Below, one piece after another: positions 47,599 to 56,293 of a stretch of 64,000 nucleotides of DNA (its first letter is position 1; each line of letters starts with the position of its first letter). A program made the position numbers and the translations under genes. The notes beneath the pieces are model-generated. The model did not search any database. It was not told the origin of the DNA and worked only from the letters and a program-made list of their open reading frames with translations. This DNA comes from CAWFMO01 sp963817065 (GTDB lineage: Bacteria; Actinomycetota; Thermoleophilia; Solirubrobacterales; 70-9), in the NCBI GenBank assembly GCA_963817065.1, contig CAWFMO010000001.1, forward strand, positions 1,736,001 through 1,800,000, in the 5' to 3' direction.

Positions 47599-49527
47599 CT
47601 AGGCTTCTGCGTCCTCCGGCGGAGCGGTGAACAGCACCCGGCAGGGCGCCTTGCGCATCACGTATTCGGTCGCGCGGCCGATTTCCTCCGGCTTGGCGGC
47701 ACCGATCCCGCCCAGGATCGCGCCGCCGCGGATCTTGCTCGGCGGCTCGGAGCCCATCACGATCACCTCGGCGCCCCGACGCTTGGCCTCGGCGACGATC
47801 GCCGTCCCGGCTTGGCGCGCGGGAACGAGCTCGGCGCTGACCTCGACCGAGTCGTACTCATCGGCGACCTCCTTCGCGCGCCGCAACGCCGCCTCGGCGC
47901 GCTCGCGGACCTCCCTCGGCAGCGGCGCATCGAGCGGCACCGTCAGCGGGCGCTCCGCCACGTAGACGATCTCGAGCCGCGTCTTGACCGCATCCTCGCC
48001 CTCGTCCCCCTCAGCCGCCGCCGCCGCGAGCCGGCCCGCCGTGCCCACGATGTCGTCGTCGAGATCGGTTCCGAACACGGGAACGAGGATGTTCCCGTAC
48101 TCGACCGCGGGCGCGCGCTTGGCGAGCGCCTCCGCCGGAACGCTGACTCGCTTGGTCAGCGAGGTTCCCTCGACCAGCCGCCGGTAGACGAAGTAACCGA
48201 CGAGCCCGAAGACCATCCATCCCCCGCTGATGTAGACCGCCCGCTCGTGGAGGACGAACACGCTAAGCCACGCGAGCCCCGCGACCAGGGCGCCGAAGAT
48301 CGCCGGCAGCGGCAGCTCGGCGCCGCGGAAGCGGATCCCGAACGGGATCCGGTAGGGGCGCTCGCGATCGGGCTGGGTTATCCGCAGCCGCACGATCGAC
48401 ATGTGCGCGATCGCGATCGCCAGCGTCGCCCCGAACGCGTAGATCCCGGCGAGGAACTCGATGTCGCCGGGGAGCGCGAACCCGAACGCGAGCGCCGCCG
48501 CGGCGAGGATCGCGATCGCGGGGGTCCGCTGGGGCCCGAACAGCTTGCCGAGCCAGCTCGGGATCTGGCGGTTGGTGGCGAGCACGTACGTGTGCCGCGA
48601 GAGTCCGAGCATCGCCGTGTTCGCGGCGAGCACGAGCACGGGGACCGCGATCGCGACCACCGACCAGCGCAGGACGTCGGAGAGCCAAGCGGGATCGAAG
48701 GCGTCGACCACCCCCAGGACCGGCTCCTCGATGTACTGCCCGGCGAGCGCAGTCTCGGGACCATCCGGGCCCGGCACCACCGGGACCGCCATCAGCGCCA
48801 CCGCGGCCATCCCGCCGTAGAGAACCGGGACCAGCAGCGCCCCGGTCGTGATCACCCGCTTCAGGTCGCGCGGCTCCCAGTCGACGTCGGGGGCGAGGTC
48901 CGAGGCCGCCTCGATCCCGGCGAATGCGACGGTGGCGAGAACCGCCGCGTAGACGATGTCGGTCAGCGACGGTGCGCTGAACAGGTCGAGCTCGCGGGTC
49001 AGGAGCCCGGGCTCGAAGACGACCACGGCGCCGACTGCGATGACGATCAGCTGCAGCAGCAGGTCGGCGAGCACGACGACCACGACCCAGCGCTGGCGGT
49101 TGGCGCCCGTGACCCCGGCGACGTTGAGCGCCGCGACGAGCGCGATCACCGCGCCCGCGACCGCCAGCTCGCCGCTGCCTTCGCCAAATGATCCAGAGAT
49201 CGGCGTCAGGTAATGCGGAACCGTGATCGCGGCGAGAGCGATCACGATCACGTACTCGATCAGGATCGCCCAGCCGGCGATGAAGCTGACGAGCTCGTTG
49301 AACGCGTGGCGCGCGAAGGTAGCCGAGCCGCCGCGCTCGTTGAACATCGCTCCGCCTTCGACATAGGTCAGCGTCGTGATCGCGAACATCAACCCCGCGG
49401 CGATGAAGATCACGGGCGTCAGCCCGAGACCGCGCTCGGCGACGACCCCGAGCGAGAAGTAGATCGAGAACCCGACCGCCGAGGAGGCGACCGCAAACAG
49501 CAGCGGGACTCCGAGCAGCCTCTTCAC
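47599..49527 (-). CDS. APC-superfamily permease with UspA-like C-terminal domain
   Basis: 642 aa from a GTG overlapping the upstream small gene (GTGA). Twelve membrane helices (VPLLFAVASSAVGFSIYFSL, FNELVSFIAGWAILIEYVIV, GIEAASDLAPDVDWEPRDLK) occupy residues ~5-480. The C-terminal ~150 residues form a universal-stress-protein-like domain (YGNILVPVFGTDLDDDIV, RRGAEVIVMGSEPPSK) that may bind ATP. It is a paralogue of the gene at 49715. Transport of an amino acid, or of K+ as with some APC-type carriers, cannot be decided from sequence. Confidence 0.88.
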   Translation of the reverse strand: MKRLLGVPLLFAVASSAVGFSIYFSLGVVAERGLGLTPVIFIAAGLMFAITTLTYVEGGAMFNERGGSATFARHAFNELVSFIAGWAILIEYVIVIALAAITVPHYLTPISGSFGEGSGELAVAGAVIALVAALNVAGVTGANRQRWVVVVVLADLLLQLIVIAVGAVVVFEPGLLTRELDLFSAPSLTDIVYAAVLATVAFAGIEAASDLAPDVDWEPRDLKRVITTGALLVPVLYGGMAAVALMAVPVVPGPDGPETALAGQYIEEPVLGVVDAFDPAWLSDVLRWSVVAIAVPVLVLAANTAMLGLSRHTYVLATNRQIPSWLGKLFGPQRTPAIAILAAAALAFGFALPGDIEFLAGIYAFGATLAIAIAHMSIVRLRITQPDRERPYRIPFGIRFRGAELPLPAIFGALVAGLAWLSVFVLHERAVYISGGWMVFGLVGYFVYRRLVEGTSLTKRVSVPAEALAKRAPAVEYGNILVPVFGTDLDDDIVGTAGRLAAAAAEGDEGEDAVKTRLEIVYVAERPLTVPLDAPLPREVRERAEAALRRAKEVADEYDSVEVSAELVPARQAGTAIVAEAKRRGAEVIVMGSEPPSKIRGGAILGGIGAAKPEEIGRATEYVMRKAPCRVLFTAPPEDAEA

Positions 49528-49718
49528 GAGCGTCGCGCGAGGTAGAGGCGGCCGGAGCCGAGGGCGACGAACAGGATCCCGATCAGGATCCCGAACGAGA
49601 GCGGCCCCCCTCCCTGCACCACGGTCGAGACGAGGATCACAACGCCGAAGACGATGATCAGCGAGGCGAAGACCTGGACAGCCCCCGAGTACATCTCGTC
49701 GATCCCGTTGCGCTTCAC
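49524..49718 (-). CDS. 64-aa membrane protein between the two permeases
   Basis: Two hydrophobic segments (VQVFASLIIVFGVVILVSTV and LSFGILIGILFVALGSGRLY) separated by a short Gly loop. GTG start overlapping the upstream permease stop, and its own stop overlaps the next start, both as GTGA. The tight coupling suggests a small accessory subunit of the permease system. No family recognised. Confidence 0.78.
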   Translation of the reverse strand: MKRNGIDEMYSGAVQVFASLIIVFGVVILVSTVVQGGGPLSFGILIGILFVALGSGRLYLARRS

Positions 49719-51613
49719 GCGCTTGCCCCCTCAGCCCCGGTGGTGGGCTGCCCGCCCGGCTCACCGACGACGATCACGCGGCAGGGTCGCTCGGCAAGGA
49801 TCACTTGCAGCGTCTTGCCGTAGAGCGGCGAACCGCTTCGGTAGCGCAGCGGCACGACCAGCGCCGTCGCCCGCACCTCGCGCGCCTCGGAGGCGATCGA
49901 ATGGCCGGCCTGGTTCGGCCGGACACGGTGGATGTGTCCCGACACCCGCATCCCGCCGATCAACTTCGCGCGCTCGATCTTCGACTGCGCGTCGCTCTCC
50001 TGATCGTCGAGCGGCGCCTCGAGCGGCAGGTGGGTCGGGACCTCGAGCAGCGAGACGACGTGGATCCCGCGCCGCCGCCGCGAGGCGAGCTTGGCCGCGG
50101 TGGCGACCGTCTCTTCGGAGAACGGCATGTCCTGGTCGAAGGCGACGAGGACGCTGTCGTACTCGATCTCCTCGACCCCGAGGGCCTCCGGCAACACGAG
50201 CTTCACCGTCTCGCTCAGAGGCAGGTCCTGGCGGCGCCGGTACGCGACGTAGAGGAGCGTCCCGAACAGCATCCAGCCGCCCCCGAAGAGCAGCGTCACC
50301 GGGTCCAGCGCCATCACGACGATGAACGCCCCGCCGGTCCCGAGTCCGCCGAGGATCGCCGTCAACGGCACCTTGACCCCGCGCCAGGGGACGTTGAACG
50401 GCGGCGTCCAGCCGCGTTCGACATCGGGCTTGACCCGGCGCAGCCTGATCACGGCCGCGTGGGCGATCGTGAACGAGAGCATCGCGCCGAACGAGTACAT
50501 CGTCGCCAGGAACTCGGTCTGGCCCGGCAGTACCGTGATCATCGCGATCAGCGAGAAGACGATGATCGCAACGTACGGCGTCCGAAAACGGGGGTGAATC
50601 TGACGCAGCCGCTCGGGGAGCTGGCGATAGTGGCCCATCGAGAAGGTCAGCCTCGAGACGCCGATCAACGCCGCGTTGGTCGCGATCACGAGGATCACCG
50701 CTGCGAGGATCCCGACATAGAAGCGCAGAACCTCGGTTAGACCGTGAGCGAGGCCGAGGTTTTCGACGATCCCGAGCACGGGGTCGTCGGCGAACGTGGT
50801 GCCGAGTTCGGTGGTGTAGGCGCCGGCGGCATCCTGGGTCACCGGCATCGCCGAGAGCGCGATGATCGGCAGCAGCGCGTAGAGGCCGATCACCGCGAGT
50901 ACGACCAGCCCCACCCCGCGCGGGATCACCTTCGCCGCGTCCTTGGCCTCCTCCGCCATGTTCGAGATCGTCTCGATCCCGGTGTAGGCGATCATCCCGA
51001 CCGCGATCCCGAGCGCGAAGTCGCCCCAGGTCGGCGCGACGCCGAGGTCGACGTTGTCGATCAGGATGTCGGGGCTGAGGACGAGGACGAGACCGATCGC
51101 GACGAGGATCACCTGGGTCGCGAGGTCGGCGAGCGCGAGGATCAGGTTGAGCCGCGTGGACTCCTGCGTCCCCTTGACGTTCAGCGCCGCGAGCCCGCCG
51201 ATCAGGACGATCGCGCCGACGACGTCCCAGGGCCCCTCGCGCAGCGGCTCCCAGAACACCGCCAGGTAGTGGGGAACGAAGAAGGCGGAGATCGCGATCG
51301 TGATGATGTAGGTGAGCAGCTGCCCCCAGGCCGCGAAGAAGCTGATCAGCTCGTTGAACGCGTGCCGGGCGAAGCTCGAGGAGCCTCCGGCCTCCGGGTA
51401 CATCACCGTCGCCTCGGTGTAGCTCGCGGCGGTGAACATGAAGATCACCCCGGCGATCATGAAAGTGATCGGCGTCAGCCCGAGGGCGTAGAGGGCGACG
51501 ACCCCGAGCGCGTAGTAGATCGACGAGCCGACGTTCCCGTAGGCCGCCGAGAACAGCGCCCCGACCCCGTGGACCCGCGCCAGCGACTCGTCCCGTGGAA
51601 TCCGCCTAGCCAA
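49715..51613 (-). CDS. APC-superfamily permease with UspA-like C-terminal domain
   Basis: 632 aa. Twelve membrane helices over residues ~15-460 (VGALFSAAYGNVGSSIYYAL, ARHAFNELISFFAAWGQLLT, IGMIAYTGIETISNMAEEAK-type sequence), then a UspA-like domain (YDSVLVAFDQDMPFSEETVA, EVRATALVVPLRYRSG, ILAERPCRVIVVGEPGG). TTG start with a TATATT hexamer 8 nt upstream. It is the first gene of the permease/RCK operon. The paralogue two genes on suggests duplication and possibly a heteromer. Confidence 0.88.
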   Translation of the reverse strand: MARRIPRDESLARVHGVGALFSAAYGNVGSSIYYALGVVALYALGLTPITFMIAGVIFMFTAASYTEATVMYPEAGGSSSFARHAFNELISFFAAWGQLLTYIITIAISAFFVPHYLAVFWEPLREGPWDVVGAIVLIGGLAALNVKGTQESTRLNLILALADLATQVILVAIGLVLVLSPDILIDNVDLGVAPTWGDFALGIAVGMIAYTGIETISNMAEEAKDAAKVIPRGVGLVVLAVIGLYALLPIIALSAMPVTQDAAGAYTTELGTTFADDPVLGIVENLGLAHGLTEVLRFYVGILAAVILVIATNAALIGVSRLTFSMGHYRQLPERLRQIHPRFRTPYVAIIVFSLIAMITVLPGQTEFLATMYSFGAMLSFTIAHAAVIRLRRVKPDVERGWTPPFNVPWRGVKVPLTAILGGLGTGGAFIVVMALDPVTLLFGGGWMLFGTLLYVAYRRRQDLPLSETVKLVLPEALGVEEIEYDSVLVAFDQDMPFSEETVATAAKLASRRRRGIHVVSLLEVPTHLPLEAPLDDQESDAQSKIERAKLIGGMRVSGHIHRVRPNQAGHSIASEAREVRATALVVPLRYRSGSPLYGKTLQVILAERPCRVIVVGEPGGQPTTGAEGASA

Positions 51614-51621
51614 GGGTCCCG

Positions 51622-51627
51622 AATATA
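51622..51627 (-). promoter_or_regulatory. Putative -10 for the permease/RCK operon
   Basis: TATATT on the minus strand, 8 nt before the TTG at 51613. The -35 region is poor. The 111-bp gap to hppA holds only this and two weak hairpins. Confidence 0.45.
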
Positions 51628-51724
51628 CGCTCGGGTTAGGCCGGGCGGCGGATCAGGGTTCCCACTACATATGCGGTGCTACCGCGTATCCCCGCAGGGC
51701 GAAGCCCGAGGAGATCCGCGCTGA

Positions 51725-53809
51725 TCAGAGCGCGACTATCGGGATGATCAGGATCGCGACGATGTTGGCGACCTTGATCATCGGGTTGATCGCCGGCCCC
51801 GCGGTGTCCTTGTAGGGGTCGCCGACGGTGTCGCCGGTGATCGAGGCCTCGTGGGCTCCGGAGCCCTTGCCGCCGAACTCGCCGTCTTCGATCAGCTTCT
51901 TTGCGTTGTCCCACGCGCCGCCGCCGGCGGTCATCGAGATCGCCTGGAAGATTCCGACGATGATCACGCCGATCAGCAACCCGCCGAGCGCCTTGTAGGA
52001 CCAGAGGCCGACGAGCAGCGGGACGACAATCGGGATCAGCGAGGGCGCGATCATCTCGCGCTGCGCGGTGGCGGTGACGATCCGGACGGCCTGGGCGTAG
52101 TCGGGCAGCTCCTTGCCCTTCATGATCCCGGGCTTCTCCTTGAACTGGCGCCGTACCTCCTCGACCACCTGGCCGCCGGCGCGGCCGACGGACTCGATCG
52201 AGAGCGCCGAGAACAGGTAGACCATCATCCCGCCGAGCAGCAGCCCGATAAGCACCTCGGGCTCGAAGATCTCGAACGACAGATCGACGCCGCCGCCCGC
52301 TTCCTCTCTCAGCTCTTCCAGGAACGCCGCGAACAGGACCAGCGCCGCGAGCGCGGCCGACCCGATCGCGTATCCCTTGGTCACGGCCTTGGTCGTGTTT
52401 CCGACCGCGTCGAGCGGGTCGGTCACGTCGCGGACCTTCTTCGGCAGGTTCGCCATCTCGGCGATGCCACCGGCGTTGTCGGTGATCGGCCCGAACGCGT
52501 CGAGGGCGACGATCAGCCCGCAGAGCGAGAGCTGGGCCATGACGGCGACGGCGATGCCGTAGATGCCGGCGAGCTCGTTGGCGCCGAAGATCGCGGCGGC
52601 GATCACGAGCACCGGGCCGGTCGTCGACTGGAAGCCCTGGGCGAGCCCCTGGATGATGTTGGTCGCGTGGCCGGTCTCCGAGGCCTCGGCGATCGTCCGC
52701 ACCGGGCGGAAGCGGGTCGAGGTGTAGTAGTCGGTGAGCACGAAGAGCGCCGCGGTGACGCCGATACCGATCAGCCCGCAGAGCCAGAGGTCGGTGACCG
52801 TGGCGCCGGAGAGCGCCGAACCGGCGTCAGCGACGTTGAACTTGAGCGGGTCCTCCATCAGCCACTTGGTGATCGGGTAGAACGCCGCGGCCGAGATCAC
52901 GCCCGCGACGGCCACGCCGCGGTAGAGCGCCGCCTCGACGTTGCCGGTCCGGGTCCGGACCGCGAGCGCGCCGACGATCGAGGCGATGATCGCCGCGCCG
53001 CCGATCACGAGCGGGTAGAGCGCGACCTCGCGGGCCGCGTCGATGTTGAAGGTCAGGACGCCGAGCAGCATCACCGCAACCGCGGTGACCGCGTAGGTCT
53101 CGAACAGGTCCGCCGCCATCCCGGCGCAGTCGCCGACGTTGTCGCCGACGTTGTCGGCGATCACCGCGGGGTTGCGCGGGTCGTCCTCGGGGATCCCGGC
53201 CTCGATCTTGCCGACGAGGTCGGCGCCGACGTCGGCGGCCTTGGTGAAGATGCCGCCGCCGAGGCGGGCGAAGACGGAGATCAGCGAGCCGCCGAATCCG
53301 AGCCCGATCAGCGCGTCGACGGCCTCCTTGTCGGAGAGGTCGAACCACGAGGTCAGCGCTCCGAAGTACCCGGCGACCCCGGCGAGCGCGAGTCCGACGA
53401 CGAGCAGGCCCGTCACCGAGCCGCCGCTGAAGGCGGCGTTGAGCGCCGGCGGGATGCCGCCGCGCGCGGCCTCGGCGACGCGCGCGTTGGCGCGCACCGA
53501 GAGGCTCATTCCGATGAACCCGGCGGCTCCGGAGAGCGTGCCGCCGATCACGAAGCCGACCGCGGTCTCCTCGTTCTGGAGCACGAGCAGGACCACCGCG
53601 AGAATCACGGCGACGCCCGCGATGATCAGGTACTGGCGCCTCAGGTACGCGGAGGCGCCCTCCTGGATCGCCTGCGAGATCGCCTTCATCTTGTTGTTGC
53701 CCGCCGGCTTGCGGAGCAGGACCACGGTCATCACCAGTCCGTAGAGGACGGCGGCCCCCGCGCAGCCAAGCGCGAAGATGATTCCGTGATCGGTCAAGAA
53801 GTCAGTCAA
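51725..53809 (-). CDS. hppA: Membrane-bound proton-pumping pyrophosphatase, K+-independent type
   Basis: 694 aa with about 16 membrane helices. The substrate motif DVGADLVGK is at residues 193-201, and DNVGDNVGDCAGMAADLFET and DAFGPITDNAGGIAEM are family blocks. The subtype residue in GNTTKA is Lys474; K+-dependent enzymes have Ala here, so this one is inferred to be a K+-independent H+-pump. It couples pyrophosphate hydrolysis to proton export. TTG start with SD AAGGAGAG at good spacing. It lies at the end of the tsa-rex gene run, 36 nt after the DUF1844 gene. Confidence 0.94.
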   Translation of the reverse strand: MTDFLTDHGIIFALGCAGAAVLYGLVMTVVLLRKPAGNNKMKAISQAIQEGASAYLRRQYLIIAGVAVILAVVLLVLQNEETAVGFVIGGTLSGAAGFIGMSLSVRANARVAEAARGGIPPALNAAFSGGSVTGLLVVGLALAGVAGYFGALTSWFDLSDKEAVDALIGLGFGGSLISVFARLGGGIFTKAADVGADLVGKIEAGIPEDDPRNPAVIADNVGDNVGDCAGMAADLFETYAVTAVAVMLLGVLTFNIDAAREVALYPLVIGGAAIIASIVGALAVRTRTGNVEAALYRGVAVAGVISAAAFYPITKWLMEDPLKFNVADAGSALSGATVTDLWLCGLIGIGVTAALFVLTDYYTSTRFRPVRTIAEASETGHATNIIQGLAQGFQSTTGPVLVIAAAIFGANELAGIYGIAVAVMAQLSLCGLIVALDAFGPITDNAGGIAEMANLPKKVRDVTDPLDAVGNTTKAVTKGYAIGSAALAALVLFAAFLEELREEAGGGVDLSFEIFEPEVLIGLLLGGMMVYLFSALSIESVGRAGGQVVEEVRRQFKEKPGIMKGKELPDYAQAVRIVTATAQREMIAPSLIPIVVPLLVGLWSYKALGGLLIGVIIVGIFQAISMTAGGGAWDNAKKLIEDGEFGGKGSGAHEASITGDTVGDPYKDTAGPAINPMIKVANIVAILIIPIVAL

Positions 53810-53845
53810 GTCAGTGCTCTCCTTTGGTGGTAGCGGCGCGGCAGT

Positions 53846-54190
53846 CTATTCCTTCTCCGCGGGTTCATCCTTGCCGGGGTCCTCGGTCTCGTCCTCTCCG
53901 TCGCCCCCGGCGTGCTTGGCGTAGAGCATCTGGAGCTCCGAGAGCGCCTCGCGGACCTGTCCCTGAGCCTCCTCGGGAAGGAAGTCGACCAGGGCGCGTG
54001 CGGCGTCGATTCCGAGCTTCCCCTGCGCGAGGTCGCGCTCATCGTCCTTCGCGATCCGTCGCGCAGTCAGGTTGAGCACGCTGACCAGGCTCTGGAGCAG
54101 CACGTCCTCGACCTTGACCTTGCGGATCTCCTCCTCGAGCTGGGCGCGCATCTCCTCCTCACTCTGCTCGGGAGCGGCCTCTTCGTTCAT
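53846..54190 (-). CDS. DUF1844-like small acidic protein
   Basis: 114 aa. The conserved middle is DVLLQSLVSVLNLTARRIAK, GKLGIDAARALVDFLPEEAQ and REALSELQMLYAKHAG, matching the helical DUF1844 pattern (Leu-rich helices, Asp/Ala turn, ending with Leu-x2-Leu). The N- and C-termini are Glu/Asp-rich and probably disordered. Function unknown. ATGA overlap with the ligase gene upstream. Confidence 0.8.
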   Translation of the reverse strand: MNEEAAPEQSEEEMRAQLEEEIRKVKVEDVLLQSLVSVLNLTARRIAKDDERDLAQGKLGIDAARALVDFLPEEAQGQVREALSELQMLYAKHAGGDGEDETEDPGKDEPAEKE

Positions 54191-55356
54191 CCCAACACCT
54201 CCTCGGTGACGTAGGTCTTCTGGGTCTCCTCGACGGCGTCGCGGTAGATCTGCTCGATCGGCGCCCCGTCCGCGAGCGCCGCGAGCGCGCGCTGGGACCC
54301 GTTCGGCCGCCCAACGGCCGGCTCGAGCCCGAGCGCCTCGCGCGCCGGCGCCGTCCAGGTCAGCAGGCGCTCGAGCGCCGCCGCCGCCTCGACCTCGGAC
54401 TCGGACTCGAAGTCGATCAGCTTGGCGTCCATCCCGTAGCGCGTCGCGCGCCAGAGGTTCTCCTCGACCTTCTTGCCCGCGAGCGGCTCGCCGATCCGGC
54501 CGTCGTCGAAGTCGAGCGCGAGCTGCGCCACGCAGGCGACCATCAGCGACGCGAGCCCGAACGACTCCTCGCCGCGGGTCTGTGCGTCGCAGATCCGCAC
54601 CTCGACGGTGCCGAAGCGGTGGTGGGGCCTGACGCTCCACCAGAGCTGGGTCGGCTCGACGACGCTCGAGGTCTTCTCGAGCAGCTCGACGAACTCGGCG
54701 TATCCGGCCCAGCTCCCGAACGGCTCGTGGATCCCGCAGCGCGGGAAGACGCGGGTGAAGGTCTCGGTCCGGACCGAGTGCAGGCCGGTGTCGCGGCGGT
54801 CGAGGAACGGAGAGTTCGCCGAGGCCGCGAGCAGCAGCGGCAGGGTCTCGCGCATCGCGTCGCAGACGGCGATCGCGCGATCGGCGCCGCGGACCCCGAC
54901 GTGGACGTGGAGGCTCCAGGTGTTGTTGCGCTGGGCGACGTAGCCGAGGTCGCGCGCGAGCCGGCGGTAGTGCTCGGTGTCGATGATCCGCTGGTCTAGA
55001 TAGCTCGCCCAGGGGTGGGTCCCGGTCGCCGCCAGCGCCAGCCCCATCTTCTCGGCGAGGCCGAAGAGCCGCGAGCGCGCCTCGCGCTGGCGCCGCGCGG
55101 CGTCGGCGAAGTCCTCGCCGCGCCCGGACCGGATCTCGATCTCGGTGTCGATCAGCTCGCCGGCGGCGGCCTCGGCGAGCACGTCGTCGGCCTGGCAGGC
55201 CTCGTAGATCTCCGCGAAGCGATGCGCGAGCTCGAGCGTCTCCGGGTCGACGATCGCGAACTCCTCCTCGAGCCCGACCGTGAAGTCGGTCGACGCCTCG
55301 AAGATCTCGCGCGTGCGCTCGAGGTCGAGGCCCTGTTCCGCCCCCTGCTCGCTCAC
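54187..55356 (-). CDS. Carboxylate-amine ligase, GCS2 / YbdK family
   Basis: 389 aa. The N-terminus has FTVGLEEEFAIVDPETLELA, with LEEE binding ATP-Mg. Further on are EIRSGRGEDFADAARRQREA, LHVHVGVRGADRAIAVCDAM, SANSPFLDRRDTGLHSVR and FGTVEVRICDAQTR. The family includes the glutamate-cysteine ligase EgtA and YbdK, so it may make gamma-glutamylcysteine or a similar amide. GTG start overlapping the rex stop by one base, in line with a redox-related operon. Confidence 0.9.
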   Translation of the reverse strand: MSEQGAEQGLDLERTREIFEASTDFTVGLEEEFAIVDPETLELAHRFAEIYEACQADDVLAEAAAGELIDTEIEIRSGRGEDFADAARRQREARSRLFGLAEKMGLALAATGTHPWASYLDQRIIDTEHYRRLARDLGYVAQRNNTWSLHVHVGVRGADRAIAVCDAMRETLPLLLAASANSPFLDRRDTGLHSVRTETFTRVFPRCGIHEPFGSWAGYAEFVELLEKTSSVVEPTQLWWSVRPHHRFGTVEVRICDAQTRGEESFGLASLMVACVAQLALDFDDGRIGEPLAGKKVEENLWRATRYGMDAKLIDFESESEVEAAAALERLLTWTAPAREALGLEPAVGRPNGSQRALAALADGAPIEQIYRDAVEETQKTYVTEEVLG

Positions 55357-56045
55357 TAGGCCAAATAGAAGTAGAGGGCGTAGAGGAGGTCGACCGCTGG
55401 GCTCGAGGTGTGGACGGTGACCTCGGGCGGGACCTGGAGCAGCTGCTCGGAGTAGTTGAAGATGATCGTCACCCCGGCCTCGACGAGGCGGTCAGCGACG
55501 TCCTGCGCCGAGTCCGCCGGCACCGCGAGCACGCCGACGACGATCTGCTCGGCCGAGACCACGGACTCGAGCTCGGAGAAGTCGCGGACCGTGAGCTGGC
55601 CGACCCGGCGCCCGATCACGCTCGGGTCGACGTCGAACATCGCCACGACCCGGAACCCGTGGTCGGCGAAGATGTCGGAGTCGGCGATCGCCTGGCCGAG
55701 GTTGCCGGCGCCGAAGAGCGCGATGTTGTGCTGGCCGGCGGTCCGGAGGATCTTGCGGATCTCGCGGACCAGCGAGTCGACGTTGTAGCCGACCCCGCGC
55801 TTGCCGAACTTGCCGAAGCCCGAGAGGTCGCGGCGGATCTGGGTCGAGTTGATGTGCGTGTACTCGGAGAGCTCCTGCGAGGAGATCGTGTCCTTGCCCA
55901 TCTTGCGCGCCTGGGTCAGGACCTGGAGGTAGCGCGAGAGCCGCGCGGCGACGCCGAGCGATAGACGGTCGCCATCGGTCAACGGGCTGCCCGCGGACTC
56001 GTCGCCTCCGTTGGGGACGGCCGGGGCGAGGCCTTCCTCGATCAT
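55356..56045 (-). CDS. rex: Redox-sensing transcriptional repressor Rex
   Basis: 229 aa. An N-terminal winged helix (SRYLQVLTQARKMGKDTISS, STQIRRDLSGFGKFGKRGVG) and a Rossmann domain with IALFGAGNLGQAIADSDIF that senses NADH/NAD+. An unusual ~25-residue N-terminal extension (IEEGLAPAVPNGGDESAGSP) precedes the DNA-binding domain. ATG start overlaps the glutaredoxin-like stop codon by one base. Rex usually represses respiratory and fermentation genes when NADH is high. Confidence 0.95.
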   Translation of the reverse strand: MIEEGLAPAVPNGGDESAGSPLTDGDRLSLGVAARLSRYLQVLTQARKMGKDTISSQELSEYTHINSTQIRRDLSGFGKFGKRGVGYNVDSLVREIRKILRTAGQHNIALFGAGNLGQAIADSDIFADHGFRVVAMFDVDPSVIGRRVGQLTVRDFSELESVVSAEQIVVGVLAVPADSAQDVADRLVEAGVTIIFNYSEQLLQVPPEVTVHTSSPAVDLLYALYFYLA

Positions 56046-56293
56046 CACCTGGACACCGTACCGAGCCGGGAGCGAACGGCGTCGGGATCGAAGACGAGCT
56101 CGGACGCCTCGACCCCGTCGACCTCGACCACCGGGATCCGCTCGAGGTGCGAACGCAGCAGCGCGTCGTCGGAGTCGATGTCGATCTCGCGGAGCTCGAA
56201 ATCGGCACCGGCGGCTCGGAGCGACGCGAGCCCGTCGCGCGCCTCGTCGCAGAGGTGGCAACCCGGGCGGCTGTAGAGGGTCACGAGGCTCAC
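56045..56293 (-). CDS. Glutaredoxin-like small protein
   Basis: 82 aa thioredoxin fold with redox motif C12-H-L-C15 in LYSRPGCHLCDEARDGL and the cis-Pro in HLERIPVVEVDG. It matches the DUF836 / glutaredoxin-like group often encoded beside rex. GTG start overlapping the tsaD stop (GTGA). It may act on the same thiol pool as the GCS2 ligase product (inference). Confidence 0.88.
   Translation of the reverse strand: MSLVTLYSRPGCHLCDEARDGLASLRAAGADFELREIDIDSDDALLRSHLERIPVVEVDGVEASELVFDPDAVRSRLGTVSR

Noticed and set aside
51851..53833. 660-codon plus-strand open frame opposite hppA
   Set aside because: The opposite strand encodes an intact H+-pyrophosphatase with all motifs; the plus-strand product is compositionally biased and family-free.
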